From the NCBI GenBank assembly GCA_949152475.1, contig OX424564.1, positions 37,198,165-37,262,164 of the forward strand: DNA of 64,000 nt. Direction: 5' to 3'. The notes below the pieces were generated by a model. That model was not told where the DNA came from. It did no database searches and saw only the letters and a program-made list of their open reading frames with translations. Positions 1 through 13,041 of the stretch are shown here, piece by piece. Source of the DNA: Terebella lapidaria. Lineage: Eukaryota > Annelida > Polychaeta > Terebellida > Terebellidae. Made by a program: the position numbers and the translations under genes. How positions within the stretch are numbered: the first letter of the stretch is position 1; the number at the start of each line of letters is the position of its first letter.

Positions 1-562
1 CCCCCTCGTAGTCGGATGGGCCCTGGTACGACCCCGAGGATGTCTGGTTCCGATCGTGCTACTGAACGCCGGAGCTGGAGTCTACACCATGCCGATGGGG
101 ACCATCCTAATGGAGCTTCAGGATATTGAGGCTGTGATCAACCTAGTATTTCATCTCGATGGCAGGCATACAGCCCAGGACAAGGCTGAGAGAGAAAGAT
201 GGCACCGGGAGAATGAACCCCTTACATCAAATTCCACCAAGTGGCGGAACCGGACGCCAGAGCAGCCCAGAATGAAGATACATGCCATTAGGCATGTAAA
301 TCGGAGGGAGATTTTGATATCGATGATCGTTGCCTTCCACCGAGCGATCATCGATCATCGAATCTGACCCTTGACTCGGCAATACTCGCGCTTGTTGATG
401 GGCAATATCGGCTGGAACCGCCGCGGTCATGGCCGCGGTCACTGAGGCGCTAGTGCCATGATACGATGGTGGGGTTAGCATGTATTATAGGGCACAGGAA
501 GAAATAAATGAATAAACCACAAGGTTTTAATAATAGTCCAAAAAAGTTGTTTGGTAATTGAT

Positions 563-736
563 GATCCGAGTCAAAAATAGCAATGTTTGAAGAAGTTTCA
601 TTCGAATCATCAAATGTAGATCCAGTGTATCCGCGCTCTCGAGGCCCGGATCCGAGTCAAAAATAGCAATGTTTGAAGAAGTTTCATTCGAATCATCAAA
701 TGTAGATCCAGTGTATCCGCGCTCTCGAGGCCCGGA
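563..736. repeat. 86-bp tandem duplication
   Basis: A unit beginning GATCCGAGTCAAAAATAG at 563 begins again at 649, giving two nearly exact copies with an 86-bp period. The second copy runs directly into the perfect palindrome at 703-780. Confidence 0.85.
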
Positions 737-780
737 GGGCCGGCCCTCCGGGCCTCGAGAGCGCGGATACACTGGATCTA
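703..780. repeat. 78-bp perfect palindrome with flanking direct repeat
   Basis: The two 39-base arms are exact reverse complements with no spacer; the centre lies between 741 and 742 inside AGGGCCGGCCCT. A 10-bp direct repeat, CATCAAATGT, lies at 694-703 and 781-790, immediately outside the inverted repeat, as a target-site duplication would. It could be a small foldback insertion, a cruciform-forming site, or a foldback artefact of sequencing or assembly. Confidence 0.8.
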
Positions 781-1259
781 CATCAAATGTGGAGCCATTT
801 CACACCTCATGAATGTGTATCCACACTACACGGTGCACATACGCGGCAAAAATAGTCCTCAACAATCCCCAAGATTAGATCATAATTTAAGCAATATACT
901 TCGCCTAATCCTTTTGAAAAATCTGCATAAATTCGGTTACGTAATCTAATCTTATATCAAATGACGGATAATGAGTAATGACGGAAACATGCGGTGAAAA
1001 CAATTTGCATTACGGTCGGCACCCACTGGTCTGACACAGGCTGCATAGACGTGCTGTAGGAGTTCTCTCGATGTATTCATACGCGGCTACAAAACAAGAA
1101 CTAGCTTTTTTAAAAAAAGGCGCACGGCCAAAACTGCCCACTCACGAAAATATCCGAAACAATTTACGATATGAAAAAAATCGATTCCAAGTATTTCACA
1201 TCGATCATCGCTCGGCCCAGTACAATCGATCGATCATCGATATCATCGATTTATCGTTA

Positions 1260-2777
1260 CATGCCTACATGCCATGCAGTTGGAACCATCAATGGATACG
1301 CCAGAGTGCCTGGAGCATCTACAACCGCTTCTGGAGGGAATGCATCCAGACTTGACAGAGAGGGAAGTGGGCATCATCAAGGACCTCCTTCAATGCCACC
1401 AGCAGGTCTTCATGGGACCAGATGAGAAGTTGCGCCGGACATCCATGGCGAGCATCATCGACATGGGAGATCACCCCCAATCAAGCAGCCTCTGTCGAGA
1501 GCCCCGTACTACCAACAGGAGCTGTTCGAGAAAGAGGTGGGCAAGATGTTGAGAGCTGACGTAGTGGAGCTGAGTGACAGTCCGTGGTCCTCCCCCATTG
1601 TACTGGTGAAGAAGAATGACGACACACTGAGGTTTTGTGTCGACTAACGCCACCTGAATGATGTCACCAGAAAGGATGGATACACTCTGAGAGTTTTGAC
1701 ACCTTATCAGGAGGATGATATTTCTGCATGCTAGATTTGGCCAGCGTCTGCTGGCGGGTTGAGATGGATGACAAAGACAAGGAGAAGATGGTGTTCACCA
1801 CCCATAGCGAGCTCTACCAGTTTAAAGTGATGCCATTTGGACTGGCGACGGCCCTGGCTACGTTTGAGCGACTCATGGAACTGGCGCTGAGAGGACTACA
1901 ACGTAAGTGGAGTCTAATTTATTTAGACGACGTCATCTGCCTGGGAAATCTTTCCAGGAAGCCGGAAGCAACCTCTAGGACGTGTTCCAGAGACTGTAGG
2001 CCGCTGGACTGAAGTTGAAGCCAAGCAAGTGTGAGCTGTTTCGATAACAGGTCCACTTCCTAGGTCATGTTGTGTCCGACCGAGGCATCCAGTGTGACCC
2101 TGCCAAAGTTGAAGCAGTGACGAAGATGGTACCACTTACCACTTCGACGGAACTAAGGAGCTTCCTTGGGTTCGTGGGGTACTACCGCCGGTTTATCCTT
2201 GCCTTTCAACCCGATCGAGAGTTCTCAACCACCTTTTGAAGAAGGAAGTCAACTAACACTGGAGTGATACTCATCAGCAGGCATTTGAGACTCTGCATCA
2301 ACCCCACACCGAGCACCCCCTGCTGGTATATCCTGACATGAAATGAGAATTTATCCTAGATACGGATGCTAGAGGCTAACGAAGTGGGAGGAGTCTTATC
2401 TCAAGTGCAGGATGGGAGAAAGTGTGTCATCGCCTATGCTTCCGGGGCCCTGAGGACACCCAGCTGAACTACTGCACCAACAAGCAGTTGTCAACATGAT
2501 TCACCATTTCAGACATTTCTTGTGGGGGAGAACGTTCCTGTTGTGGACCGATCACACCTCCCCCAAGTGGCTTTTGAACTTCCAGAATGCAGAAGGAATG
2601 ATCGCCAGGTGAGCGGTGTGAATTGCCAGTCACATCTTCCGATGTGAAATCTGACCTGGAGTTCAACAGGGGAATGTGGATGGGATGTCCAGGTGCCAAT
2701 AGTGCTGGAGGCCAGATTGGCCCGCCTCTCGACACACCACAAGACCAGAAGGAGAGGAGGAGGCTTGTCCTACTCAG
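1260..2777 (+). mobile_element. Ty3/gypsy-type LTR retroelement fossil (pol fragment)
   Basis: Pol-like segments on the plus strand include a reverse transcriptase palm with the MPFGLATA-type region and a YLDD active-site box near 1,920, followed by RNase H-like sequence. The copy is broken many times and has no recognisable LTRs of its own. It abuts the 5' LTR of the next element, so that element may have inserted into or beside it. It looks old. No functional product is expected. Confidence 0.75.
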
Positions 2778-2942
2778 TGTAGTGTAGTTTTCACGCAGTC
2801 CGTATTTTATGTAGATGTTTTCAACGATATAATTATTGACGCTTCGGAAATGATATAAGCAAACTGTACTCCCGGTGGCGAATATAAGTGTTTCTAAATG
2901 TGATCAGTGTTATGAGTCTTATTTGAATTGATAAACATTACA
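2778..2942 (+). repeat. 5' LTR of the Ty3/gypsy fossil
   Basis: It begins TGTAGTGTAG and ends ATTACA, giving short inverted TGTA/TACA termini. It matches the partial copy at 7,244-7,380 over about 135 bp. Confidence 0.8.
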
Positions 2943-5900
2943 TTTTGGCGACGAGATGGAGGTTTCTTTGTCAACATTACCTCATTTTGATGTCGGTTAC
3001 GATGGTGGTGACATCGCTGACCGCTTGAAAAAGTGGATCGCCCGCCTGAAAAATCTGATGCTGGCTGTCAACATCGATGACGTTCACAGACAAAAAGCAC
3101 TGCTTCTGCACTATGCTGGCGAGGAAGTTCATGATATATTTAACACTTTGGCGGATACTGAATGGTGAAAATGCGTTTGACAAATCAGTAACAGCCCTGA
3201 AGGGACATTTTGCGCAAAAATAAAACAAAGAATTTGAAATCTACAAGTTTCGTCAAGCCTCACAACAAAAAGGTGAAAACATATCACAATTATACACTTG
3301 TTTGAGGCAGTTGGCCACAAGTCATGACTTTACGAACACTGACGCAGAAATAGAGTCAAATCATTCAGCAGTGCTCCTCAAACAAATTGAGAAGAAAAGC
3401 CCTGTCAGATCCAGACATGACTCTTTCCAAACTCCTCGAAATAGCCAAAATCATAGAGGAGACCGCTGTAAAAGCCGAAGGTATTGAATCACATACTGAG
3501 AGAACCAAGAGTGTCAACAAGCACACAGGGACATGCACAGAGACACCCCCAAGCAAGCTCACACAAACAGTGTTAGTATCAAACACAGAAGTGCTCACAG
3601 TAATAAAACAACCTCAAACAACCTGTGTTTCAACTGTGGACAGTCCTGGCCGCATGAGGGTGGTCAACAAAAATGTACAGCGAAAGGACATGTGTGTGAA
3701 AACTTTGAAATGAAAAATCACTTCGGGTCATGCTGTCAAAATGTATCTGAAGGACAACAAAGTCGTCAGATACTCAACAAACGCAGAAGACGTAGACGGA
3801 GGAATCCAAATTCGTCTGTAAGGAGAGTCGAGGCATTAAGTACAGAATCAGACAGTGATGAGTATGTGTACACACTCCACCTCAATAAACTGGGCAAGTC
3901 ACTCGGGAACACAGACTCCAAGCGTCCCACATTCGAAGTCACCACGAACAGTCAAACAATCACACTCACAGCTGACACTGGGGCAGAGGTGAATGTGATG
4001 GATGAATGAGACTTTGCAAAACTGTCCCCACGTCCGAACTTGGAAACTACAAACTCCCTAATATTCTTGTATGGTTCACAAAAACCTTTGAAAATTAGAG
4101 GAACTTTTCGAGCTGATGTTCAGCACAAACAAACACAAACGAGTGAGAAGTTCTATGTCATTGAAGGCTTCGGTGCATCTCTGCTCAGCTACAACACATC
4201 AGTAAACCTCCAACAGACGTCAGTGGAGCATGGAAACAACAAAGACTTCATCACCAAGTTAATATCTGAACACAGAGAGCTCCTCACAGAACTTGGAAAG
4301 CTAAAGAACTTCAAAGTCAAGCTACTTATCGACCCAGAGGTGCCCCTTGTTGTGCAACCCCACCGGCGAGTTCCATTCCACATCAGAAAACAGCTGCAGG
4401 AATTAGCTGAATCGGGATGAAGCACTCAGAGTGATTGAGCAAGTTGAAGGACCAACTCCATGGGTATCTCCGCTGATCGTAGTCCCTAAGCACAAAAACC
4501 CTGACCAGATCCTGTCTGTGTGGATATGCGACATCCAATAAAGGTATCATAAGAGACAGGCATATCAAGTCAGCCATCAATGAAATGGTGAGCTATCTCA
4601 AAGGCACGTCTGTGTTTAGCAAATTGGATCTCAACCAAGGGTATAACCAGCTGGAACTTGACCCAGAATCAAGATACATAACGACATTCTCGACCCATCT
4701 AGGGAGTGTCAAGTGACGCAGAGGTGTTTCAAAATGCCATTCGCCAGACTCTGACTGACCTGCAAGGCACAATCAACATAAGTGATGATATCCTGGTGTA
4801 TGGTTCATCATAAGAAGAACACAACAAGAACATGAAAGCAGCCTTTCAGCGACTCAGTGAAGTTGGCCTGACACTGAATGAAAGCAAGAGTGTGTACAAC
4901 AAAACCACTCTAGAATTCTTCGGACATGTGTTCTCGAAGAATGGCTTGTCTGCTGACCCAAAGAAGGTACAAGCTTTCGACAACATCAGCACGCCAACAA
5001 ATACAACTGAGCTCAGAAGTCTGCTGGGCATGCTCAATTTCTGTTCCTGGTTCATTCCGGAGTACGCAGCTCTAACCCAGCCCCTGTGTGACAGCGTGAC
5101 TCCAGCCCCATGGAACTGGACCTCAAAATGTGAGGCCGCACTGAAATCACTAAGAGACTCACTGAGTGCTGCTCCAGCCCTTGCATATCTTGACACCACA
5201 AAGCACCCAGAGCTCTACGTGGACACAAGTCTAATCGGACAAGGTGCTATACTAGTCCAGAGAAACGCTGGGGACGAAAACCTCAACATCATTGCATATG
5301 GAAGCTGTGCTATCACACACGTCGAGCAGAGATATTCACAAACTGACAGAGAGGCACTTGCTGTGATCTGGGTCTGTGAGCACTTTCACCTGTACATCTA
5401 TGGGCAGGCAATAGTGATCTTCACTGATCATTGCCCCCTGGTGTCAATCCACGGAAACCAAAACCTGAAATCTCCTGCAAGAATCGAACGCTGGACTCTC
5501 AGACTTCAGGTCTACAATGTGTGCTATCGACCTGGGTCAGAAAATCCGGCTGATTTCTAGTCGCGACACCCCTGTGTATCCACCAGAATAACATCTTGTG
5601 AAGAGAAAGTGGCAGAAGAATATGCGAACTATGTTTTGACAAACACTGTCCCAAAGTCGATAAGTGTTAACATGATCAAGCAAGAAACTCTACGAGATCC
5701 AACTTTACAAGCAGTCAAAGGAGTTATACTCTCCGGCAAATGGCGCCTGCCACAGTCACATGACGTACATGCAGTTGCATATCAACAGTTTGAACGCCTC
5801 AAATGCGAGTCAACAGTGTCATAGGAAAAAGACATTATACTCCGTGGACATAGACTGGTCATACCAAAAATGCTACAACAACAAGCCATCCAGATAGAAC

Positions 5901-7243
5901 ATGAAGAGCATTAAGGTATCATCCGGACGAAAGCTATGCTAAGACAGAAGGTGTGGTTCACTGGAATTGACAAAATGACAGAACAAGCAATAAAGTCATG
6001 TATTGCCTGTCAAGCAGCAGTCCCAGAAACAAAATGTGAACTGTTGAAGACGTCAGAACTACCACAATGTGCTTGGGAACAAGTCAGTGTTGACTTTGCA
6101 GACATCCAAACTGGACAATACATCCTTGTATTTATGGATGACTACTAACGATTTCCGATAGTCGAGATTGTCAAATCAACCTCCGCAAGCACAGTAATAA
6201 CCAAAATGGACAAGGTATTCTCAGGGTACTGAATCCCTTAGGCGCTTCAATCAGACAATGGACCTCCATTCCAGAGCAGAGACTTTGCGAACTTTGCAGA
6301 AACTCTAGGATTCCACCACAGGAAAATTACACCATACTGGTCCAGAGCCAATGCCGAAGTAGATTGGTTTATGTGCATGTTGAAGAAGGTGATCAAGACA
6401 TCGATCAGTGAACAGAAGACCTGGCAAAAGGAAATGCATCAATTCCTGCTAAACTACCGCACCACTCCTCATTGTACGACAAATCAGTTACCATAACACC
6501 TCATGTTGTTACGACCATTCAAGGGAAAACTTCCCCAGAAACCTGGAGACTGTACGACGAGGAACCAGGAAGAGCTAAAGAAACGTGATCAAGTCCAAAA
6601 GGGAAAGACATAATCACACTCGGATGCAAAAGTATATGTCAAACCCTCAAATATCCAAGTAGGGGACACCGTTCTTGAGAAACGCACCAGAATATACTCA
6701 AAGGGACAGACTCCGTATGATCCAAGACCACACAAGGCCACAAGATCAAAGGATCGATGATAACTGCAGAAAGGGGTGACAGTTCAACAGTAACAAGGAA
6801 TTCGTCGATGTTCAAGAGGCTGGATCACCAGGACATCTTAACACATGATTACGCAGCAGACTCATTGCCTCCAGAAAATGAGCTGCAGTTTGTACCTGAT
6901 GTTCCTCAGATTCAGAGAGATCGTCGAAGACCCCGCTACTTGGATGATTGGTTAAATGTGTTGAATAGACGTGGAATCAATACCCAGTATTAAGTATTCC
7001 GAGCAAACAAAACAGGGTCCGTTATCCAATCTCATAGTCCGGGGACAGAAAGTCATATCAGGCATACGAAGTGAGAGAAAACAAAAATGACAGGGAAACT
7101 CATGAACCCCCGTAAATGGCCATTAGGTGATGAACATGTTTGAAATTTGATCAGGTTACATTGAAAGGTTTTTATTACGTCAAAAATTGATGATGTTGAT
7201 GATGTATGCCATGACGTAGTATATGTTCTAAATGGAGGAGGAA

Positions 7244-7380
7244 TGTAGTGTAGTATTCACACAGTCCGTATTGCATGTTGATATGTTCAACGATAAAAAA
7301 TTATTGACGGTTCGGAAATGATGCAAGCAATCTGTACTTCCGGTGGCGAATAGAAGTGTTTCTAAATGTGATCAGTGTTG
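7244..7380 (+). repeat. 3' LTR of the Ty3/gypsy fossil (partial)
   Basis: It begins TGTAGTGTAG directly after a purine-rich tract and tracks the 5' LTR until about GTGATCAGTGTT. There it gives way to a different, minus-strand retroelement. Confidence 0.8.
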
Positions 7381-8559
7381 CCCTTTTTGGCCAGTGAATA
7401 GTTATAGCGCACCTTGTCACCTTCCACAAAAGCGGGCCTACTCTTAGCATGGGCGTCATAGCCTCGCTTCTGCCAGATAGCTTGAGCAAAGTCATGGGTG
7501 TTCGCCAGGACGCGGCAAACCCACTCCATGTACTCTGGGCCGCACTGCGGTACTGGGTCGGTTTCCACCACAGTTGGATACATAATATTCACAGGCAGAT
7601 TTAGCACGCGGCTATACAGTATCGCATGCGGGGTCACCTCTGTCGAGGCGTGGACCGACGACCTATACACCATCAAGGTGTACGGGGGGGCCGCCAGCAT
7701 GTTCAGGACAGATCAGTTGAACCGTTTGACCTGTCTGCAGACTGGGGTCTGTAATAGGTGGGCCAGACCTTGGTACTCCATAGCATTTCTGCTAGGCCCC
7801 AGAATAGTTTGCTTTCAAATTGCGTGCCCTGATCCCACTGTACCTGTTTGGGTACGCCATGTTACACCACCCACGTATTCACCAGCAACCGAGCTACCTC
7901 GTCCGTGGTCTGGCGCTGCGGCAGGTAGGCGAGGGTGTAATAGTCTGAAATCACCAGGATATACCAGAACCCACGCGAAGTGACCCAGTGAGTATCCAGA
8001 ATATCCAAAGTGATCCGGTCATAAGGCGCACCAGCCTTAACCATGGTCAAGGGGTAGCGGCCAGGAGTCAGAACTCCCTTACGAGCCAGGCGCTGCGGGC
8101 AAGCCGCACAACATCTCTGCACGAAAGCGCTGTTGCAGCTGGTGGATAGTCTTCTGGACGCCCAGATGACCAGTGTCGAAAGGTCATGCAGTTGGTAGAG
8201 CACTTTAGTCTGCAGTGCCGCAGGAAGCAACAGCTGTCAAAAGGCAGGCTTAGGGTACAGAGGCTCATAGCGCCCGTAAGGTACGCTTTCGTGGAGAGTG
8301 AGCTGTTCCCACTGTGAAACCAATGCTTGGTTCTCCTCCGTGTAGGTTTTCCGCTACATATTCGAAGGTTTCTGTTCGGCCTCAAGGGCCTTTATTACCT
8401 GTGTTAGGGCATGGTCCGCCCTTAGCTTCGCAGCCAGTTGTTTCGGAGAGTAGCCACCCAAGTAGGTTGGCTCTTCGTCCTTCAATTCCTGCTGCGTCAC
8501 AGCGGCCATTACCAGGAGGGTAATTGCCACTTGTACTCGGATGGTTCCCATAAGTGAAA

Positions 8560-8940
8560 CATTCCCAAAAAAGTCACCTATTTTCTACGTCTGAATTCAA
8601 TAGTTTGTACCACACCCTTGTATATATATTAAAACAGTGAAACACGATTAAAGTTAAGAAACAAACCTACTGAACGTGGACATATCGTTCTATGTTTCTT
8701 TGTGTTTATTTATTTTCTTTTTATTACTTTTTGATATATTTATCATACAAGTTATGAGTTGCTCAGTCCAATTTAATTTGTATATTAAAAAAATGTTTTC
8801 CCCGTAATTACGTTTTGAGCCTACAGTCCCTCGGACTCTTCACTCTTGACTAGACTATGTACATAAGGTATCTATGCCTAACACTATATGTATAACTCAA
8901 AATGTATCATAGTTCTGAAATAAATTTGATTGATTAATTC
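8560..8940. mobile_element. AT-rich insertion-like segment inside the fossil
   Basis: The base composition changes sharply to AT-rich at about 8,560 and back to GC-richer element sequence at about 8,940. The right end, GAAATAAATTTGATTGATTA, looks like the simple-repeat tail of a non-LTR retroposon. No coding sequence or clear target-site duplication was found. Confidence 0.35.
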
Positions 8941-9704
8941 CCACCATCAAGGGGAACTCGCTAGGGTTCAGTCACGCCCAATGATCGAACTAGGGTCGGT
9001 TGCGCTGGTAATGCTGCATCCGCGTGGAGGGTTGAACTCCTGTTGCCCGGGCTGCCATGGTATTGAGGTCAGCGGTGGCCTGCAGTCTCCCCGGAAGGTC
9101 TAGGTCAGAGTCCAGGGCGAACCCTCGCCACACTGGAACAGGGTCATTCCTGCGCAGTCCAGATTCTTGCACTTATGGCAACAGGACAGTCCTTCAGCAT
9201 TACCATGTTGCTTTCCAGTGCGGTGCTCAATTTTCATGCCATATTCCTGGAGATTAAACAAACCACTGGGCCATCAAGCCATCGGTCTTACTATAGTTGA
9301 GCAGCCATCGGAATGAACTGTATTCAATCCGCAACCGGAAATGGTAGGTCATAGTTACAACTGCGAGAAGCTCGCGTTGAATTGTGCAATAGTTCATTTG
9401 AGAGCGGCTCAGGGCCAGCAACTCCGGACATTTCAACCAGAAGTGTCTCTGCTTACTGCAAAAGTAGTAGGGCCGGTTGGCGATCGGTCCAGAGGTGAAC
9501 GCGCAGCAATATGTGAGGCCCTCCACATTGCACTCATCCGAGGATGAACATGAAGCAGTGGCCGGAGCCGCTTGCACCGCTGTCGTTGGCTGGTGGGATT
9601 GTGCACTAACCCACGGGGGATTATGGTCCACGGCGAGCGTGTACAGCTGCGGCCGGAGTCGAAGGCATCTGTCTGGTTCTGACAGATGCCTCTATTGCGA
9701 GTGC

Positions 9705-9970
9705 TGCGATGGGTAGACATCTGGATATACCCCGCTGCTACTATGCACGGATGGAGCCCCCGCCAGTCCTAACAAATAGGATGCTGGTGAGGCAGGGTAG
9801 CCGGCGTAACTGGGGGCCGAAGCAACGGTTGCCGAGAACGGAGCAGGTGCTGCCGATGGGTAGACACCCGGAAATAATCCGCTGCTACTAGGCATGGAGG
9901 GAGCCCCCGCCAGTCCTAATGAATAGGACGCTGGTGAGGCAGGGTAGCCGGTGTAACTGGTGGCCGAAGC
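9705..9970 (-). repeat. Tandem repeat inside the minus-strand fossil
   Basis: A segment of roughly 140-150 bp beginning GATGGGTAGACA (about 9,709 and 9,855) occurs twice. In the minus-strand reading it corresponds to a repeated Gly-Tyr-Pro-Ala-Ser-Pro-rich stretch of the gag-like region. Confidence 0.6.
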
Positions 9971-10375
9971 CACACGTTGCCAGCCAACTCCTAGGGCGCA
10001 AGTGCCCCACATCTGAGCACAGTCACGGCGTGTCATAATTACCAGGTAACAGTCTACCGAGAAAGTCCAGCCTCCATACATCACTTGGATATTGCACCAT
10101 CATAGTAATGTAGCCCGGTGTGACGAGCCCAAAAGCCACGCATGTGGGCATGTTGCTGGCTGGCCTCGCCAATAGTCCACCACGGGGATAGAGCCCGGAT
10201 AGCCCGATGTTCTGCCAGAGCCTGCACACACCATCCCAGGGCGAGAGACTACCAATCCATGGGGGCATGAGCCCTCGGATCAAAGCAGCCTCCCTCCTGA
10301 GCATCGACTGGAATTGTCCCCTGGATTCTCGCAGACCCTCTAGCCAGACAAAGTGGACGAGGGCGAGGGTGTGAT

Positions 10376-12571
10376 GTCAAAACCATTGTTACAGTATAGT
10401 GGAGTGAGAGAAGACAATGCGTCTCCAAGGAGATATATAAGTTATAAACGTGAAGCGGCCAAAATAGATAGGTATGGAGTACGATAACGGCTGAAACTCC
10501 TACCGCAATTTTGTGGCGAAATCACCCAAATAATATCAAATGAAGCCTCATAATACAAAACATACCATACTCATCGTAAAATGTATTGGGTCACCACGGC
10601 AACCATATAATCTGTACCAATGCAGTTGCTAGGGGCTTTAATTTGGGACTGATATGCGAATTTTAATTATATTGGACAGTTATTGGAAAAGGCCACAGCG
10701 TGATGCCCACGTCGATGCCGCCTTTGCAAACTTGAGACTGAGGTCGCTGAAAAATCACAGAAATTTGACACAAAACCAAGTTTCGGTTTGGTCCTAACAT
10801 TTTCACCTCTTTTGTGGCACATAATTCAATATTCGTGGGGCTTGCACCTCTAGCAACCATGGTTGGGACATATCATATGGATAGTTACCTTGGAAACCAG
10901 TTTTAGTAACTGAAGTACTACTCTGATTAGCACAAGTGGCCATCATTTACGATTGAACATAGAAATTTCATTAGCCTAATTAACTTCCTGTACCCTTGCA
11001 ACGTCACAAATACTACTCATTATGACACATAATGAGTGTAGGTGAAAAGAAAATTCTACTAGAACTGTCCTATCTATATAACTAGTTGAGATATTGACAT
11101 ACTATTAAAACGTCCATACTAATCCATGAGATTTACTATATCATCCTTGAAAAATAAGTATCCTGGCTTGGTTTATTTTCACTCTCTCATACCTTATAAC
11201 TGTACAGGAATAAATTGTTAATGGTTTATTATTCAAGTCATATATATTTGGTTTATTGGTTAATCATTTTATTTCATTTTTTTCATAAGACAAACACATG
11301 TATTCATGTAAAGAACTGTGCTGAAGTGACACCAACTGACGCAGTGGCAAATATTCTTGCCATACAGACAAAAATATTCTACATTCATTTGTACACCTGT
11401 TTATGTACATAAATTTTCATGCGTAATGAAATGAAAGCCTTTATCATGCCCACATAGTGATGTATATACAGCAGCTCAGCACTAACAAAATGGATTTTAT
11501 TTTGGATCACCATGTCAAATTGTATATAAATCTTCCATGAGAAACAAACCATCGGGTATTTTCTGTACATACATTTCTCACGGAACAACAAAATACAAAA
11601 CAACAATATATATACATAAATACATGGATTCAGCACGTTCACACTAACAAATATCACTGACACATACAAACAACCACAACACTTGATGTGCAGCGAGACA
11701 TCGAGGAAAGTACATTGAAGATGCATTTGCATCTGAACCTTTATATCCTGACCAACATTCAGACAGATAGTTTAAAGATGGTTTAATGAAACCATCTACT
11801 AGTAAAGCGTTCTTTCTGTAAGAATAAATAAAACACCACTCACTCACTGATCAATCATACAGCATCGTTCCAATCGTTGACAAAGTTTGAGAACTGTTGT
11901 AAGCATATCTAGCTAAGCATGCATACTAGTAATCAAGTGTAGATTCATATCACTGTTTATAGATATCCCTGTACACCACTGGAGAACCAAAACATTAAAT
12001 AGGTTGACGTCTACATCAATGGGAGCTATGAAGCCCATTTAAAACAATGCTCAGTGAACAGTTGTTAGTTTATTCCAAAACACTCTTTCATGAAAAATTC
12101 TAAGATATTCAGTTGTCATCATGTGCCAGAATCAAAATTTGGTCCCTAATAGGCACATAAATTCCATTTTGGTTTGGTCAACAGTTACATACATGTAGTT
12201 AGTATTCTCAACATTGTTCAAACATGTGGACAAAGGTCTTAACATGTAACTTGACAAATGACACAAACTACTGAGTACAGTACACAAAAATATTGTGATC
12301 AAAACATGGTTTGAAATGTAAAACTGGGATGTTACAAGTTGCTTTCCTAGGTAACAACAAGGTAAAATGTATTAGTTGCAAATGAGTTGAACAAACCAAC
12401 AGAGTCATTACTGCTCTAACGCACCTGAACAAACAAGTCTGTGTACTGGTAGCCTTTAGATCAGGCAAGGTGACGAGTACAGAATCTACATTCGTATTGT
12501 TTCAGTCAAGTATCACAACACACAATACTGTGTAATAACATATGTCATCACCATGTGCTCAGTAAAAAGTT
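10376..12571. other. Intergenic, no gene recognised
   Basis: AT-rich sequence with only short chance reading frames on both strands. No conserved domain, RNA gene or repeat structure was recognised. Confidence 0.5.
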
Positions 12572-12847
12572 ATACCGTATTGGTCCTAATAGTGGCACGC
12601 GCCCTAATAGTAGAGCGCCCCCCTGTTTTCCCCGAAGAAGTTCCCTTTTTGTAAGCTTGTAATTCACTTCATATCTTTCCAATAAACTCTTAGAGTGTTC
12701 CGATCCACATATTTATGTTATTTGAATCATAATAAAGGGGATTGAAGGCTATAGGTATATTATTTGCTCATTTTTGCGCGCGCTACTGCAGGAGGTCTTG
12801 CTTTGGCTCGCCGTGCTACGGTGCTACTATTAGGACCAATACGGTAT
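12572..12847. mobile_element. TA-flanked MITE, copy 1
   Basis: Terminal inverted repeats of about 22-26 bp begin ACCGTATTGGTCCTAATAGT at the left, with the reverse complement at the right ending CCAATACGGT, inside TA dinucleotides. There is no coding capacity. A related copy lies at 38,209-38,547. A TA target suggests a Tc1/mariner-like or similar DNA transposon source, but the family is not identified. Confidence 0.85.
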
Positions 12848-13041
12848 TCCTACATCACACATCCATGATTATATAAATAAAATTCACTCAGATTATCAAA
12901 GCGTGGAAAATTTTATCCAATTCACAGCTGTACCTAGATAATAATCCTTGACGTTACAGATAACGGTACTTAACTGAAGGATAAAGCTAACAAAAAGACT
13001 CGACTAACTAGTGAACCTAGGATACTATACAAGTACACTTT

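Larger units (their letters stand above)
1..1260. other. Left edge: unclassified, possibly degraded LTR-element sequence
   Basis: No host gene is recognised here. A short plus-strand reading frame near 50-370 could be a decayed part of the LTR-element fossil that follows, but I cannot show this. A tandem duplication and a long palindrome at 563-790 are listed separately. The rest (790-1,260) has no recognised coding content. Confidence 0.3.
2778..7380 (+). mobile_element. Ty3/gypsy-type LTR retroelement fossil, near full length
   Basis: A 5' LTR of about 165 bp (2,778-2,942, TGTAG...TTACA) is followed by TGGCGACGAG, a candidate primer-binding site. Then come gag-like sequence, a cysteine/histidine zinc-knuckle region (about 3,630-3,740), a protease box (DTGAEV, about 3,975), reverse transcriptase, RNase H (TDREALAV, about 5,345) and integrase-like sequence. 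A purine tract (GGAGGAGGAA) precedes the 3' LTR at 7,244, which is cut off near 7,380. By eye the LTR copies differ at roughly one position in ten, suggesting an old insertion. The element is broken in many places. Confidence 0.85.
7381..10375 (-). mobile_element. Second Ty3/gypsy-type LTR retroelement fossil, minus strand
   Basis: Read on the minus strand from high to low coordinates there is a Pro/Ser/Gly-rich gag-like region (about 9,690-10,080), a CCHC-like zinc knuckle and RNase H-like sequence (about 9,250-9,600), and integrase zinc-binding and core regions (about 7,860-8,230) with an integrase C-terminal piece (about 7,380-7,700). Much of pol is absent and the copy is broken many times. 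An AT-rich stretch at 8,560-8,940 looks like a separate insertion. No LTRs were identified. Confidence 0.7.

Noticed and set aside
9477-9716. Plus-strand frames within the 7,381-10,375 region
   Set aside because: They are shadows of the minus-strand retroelement remains.
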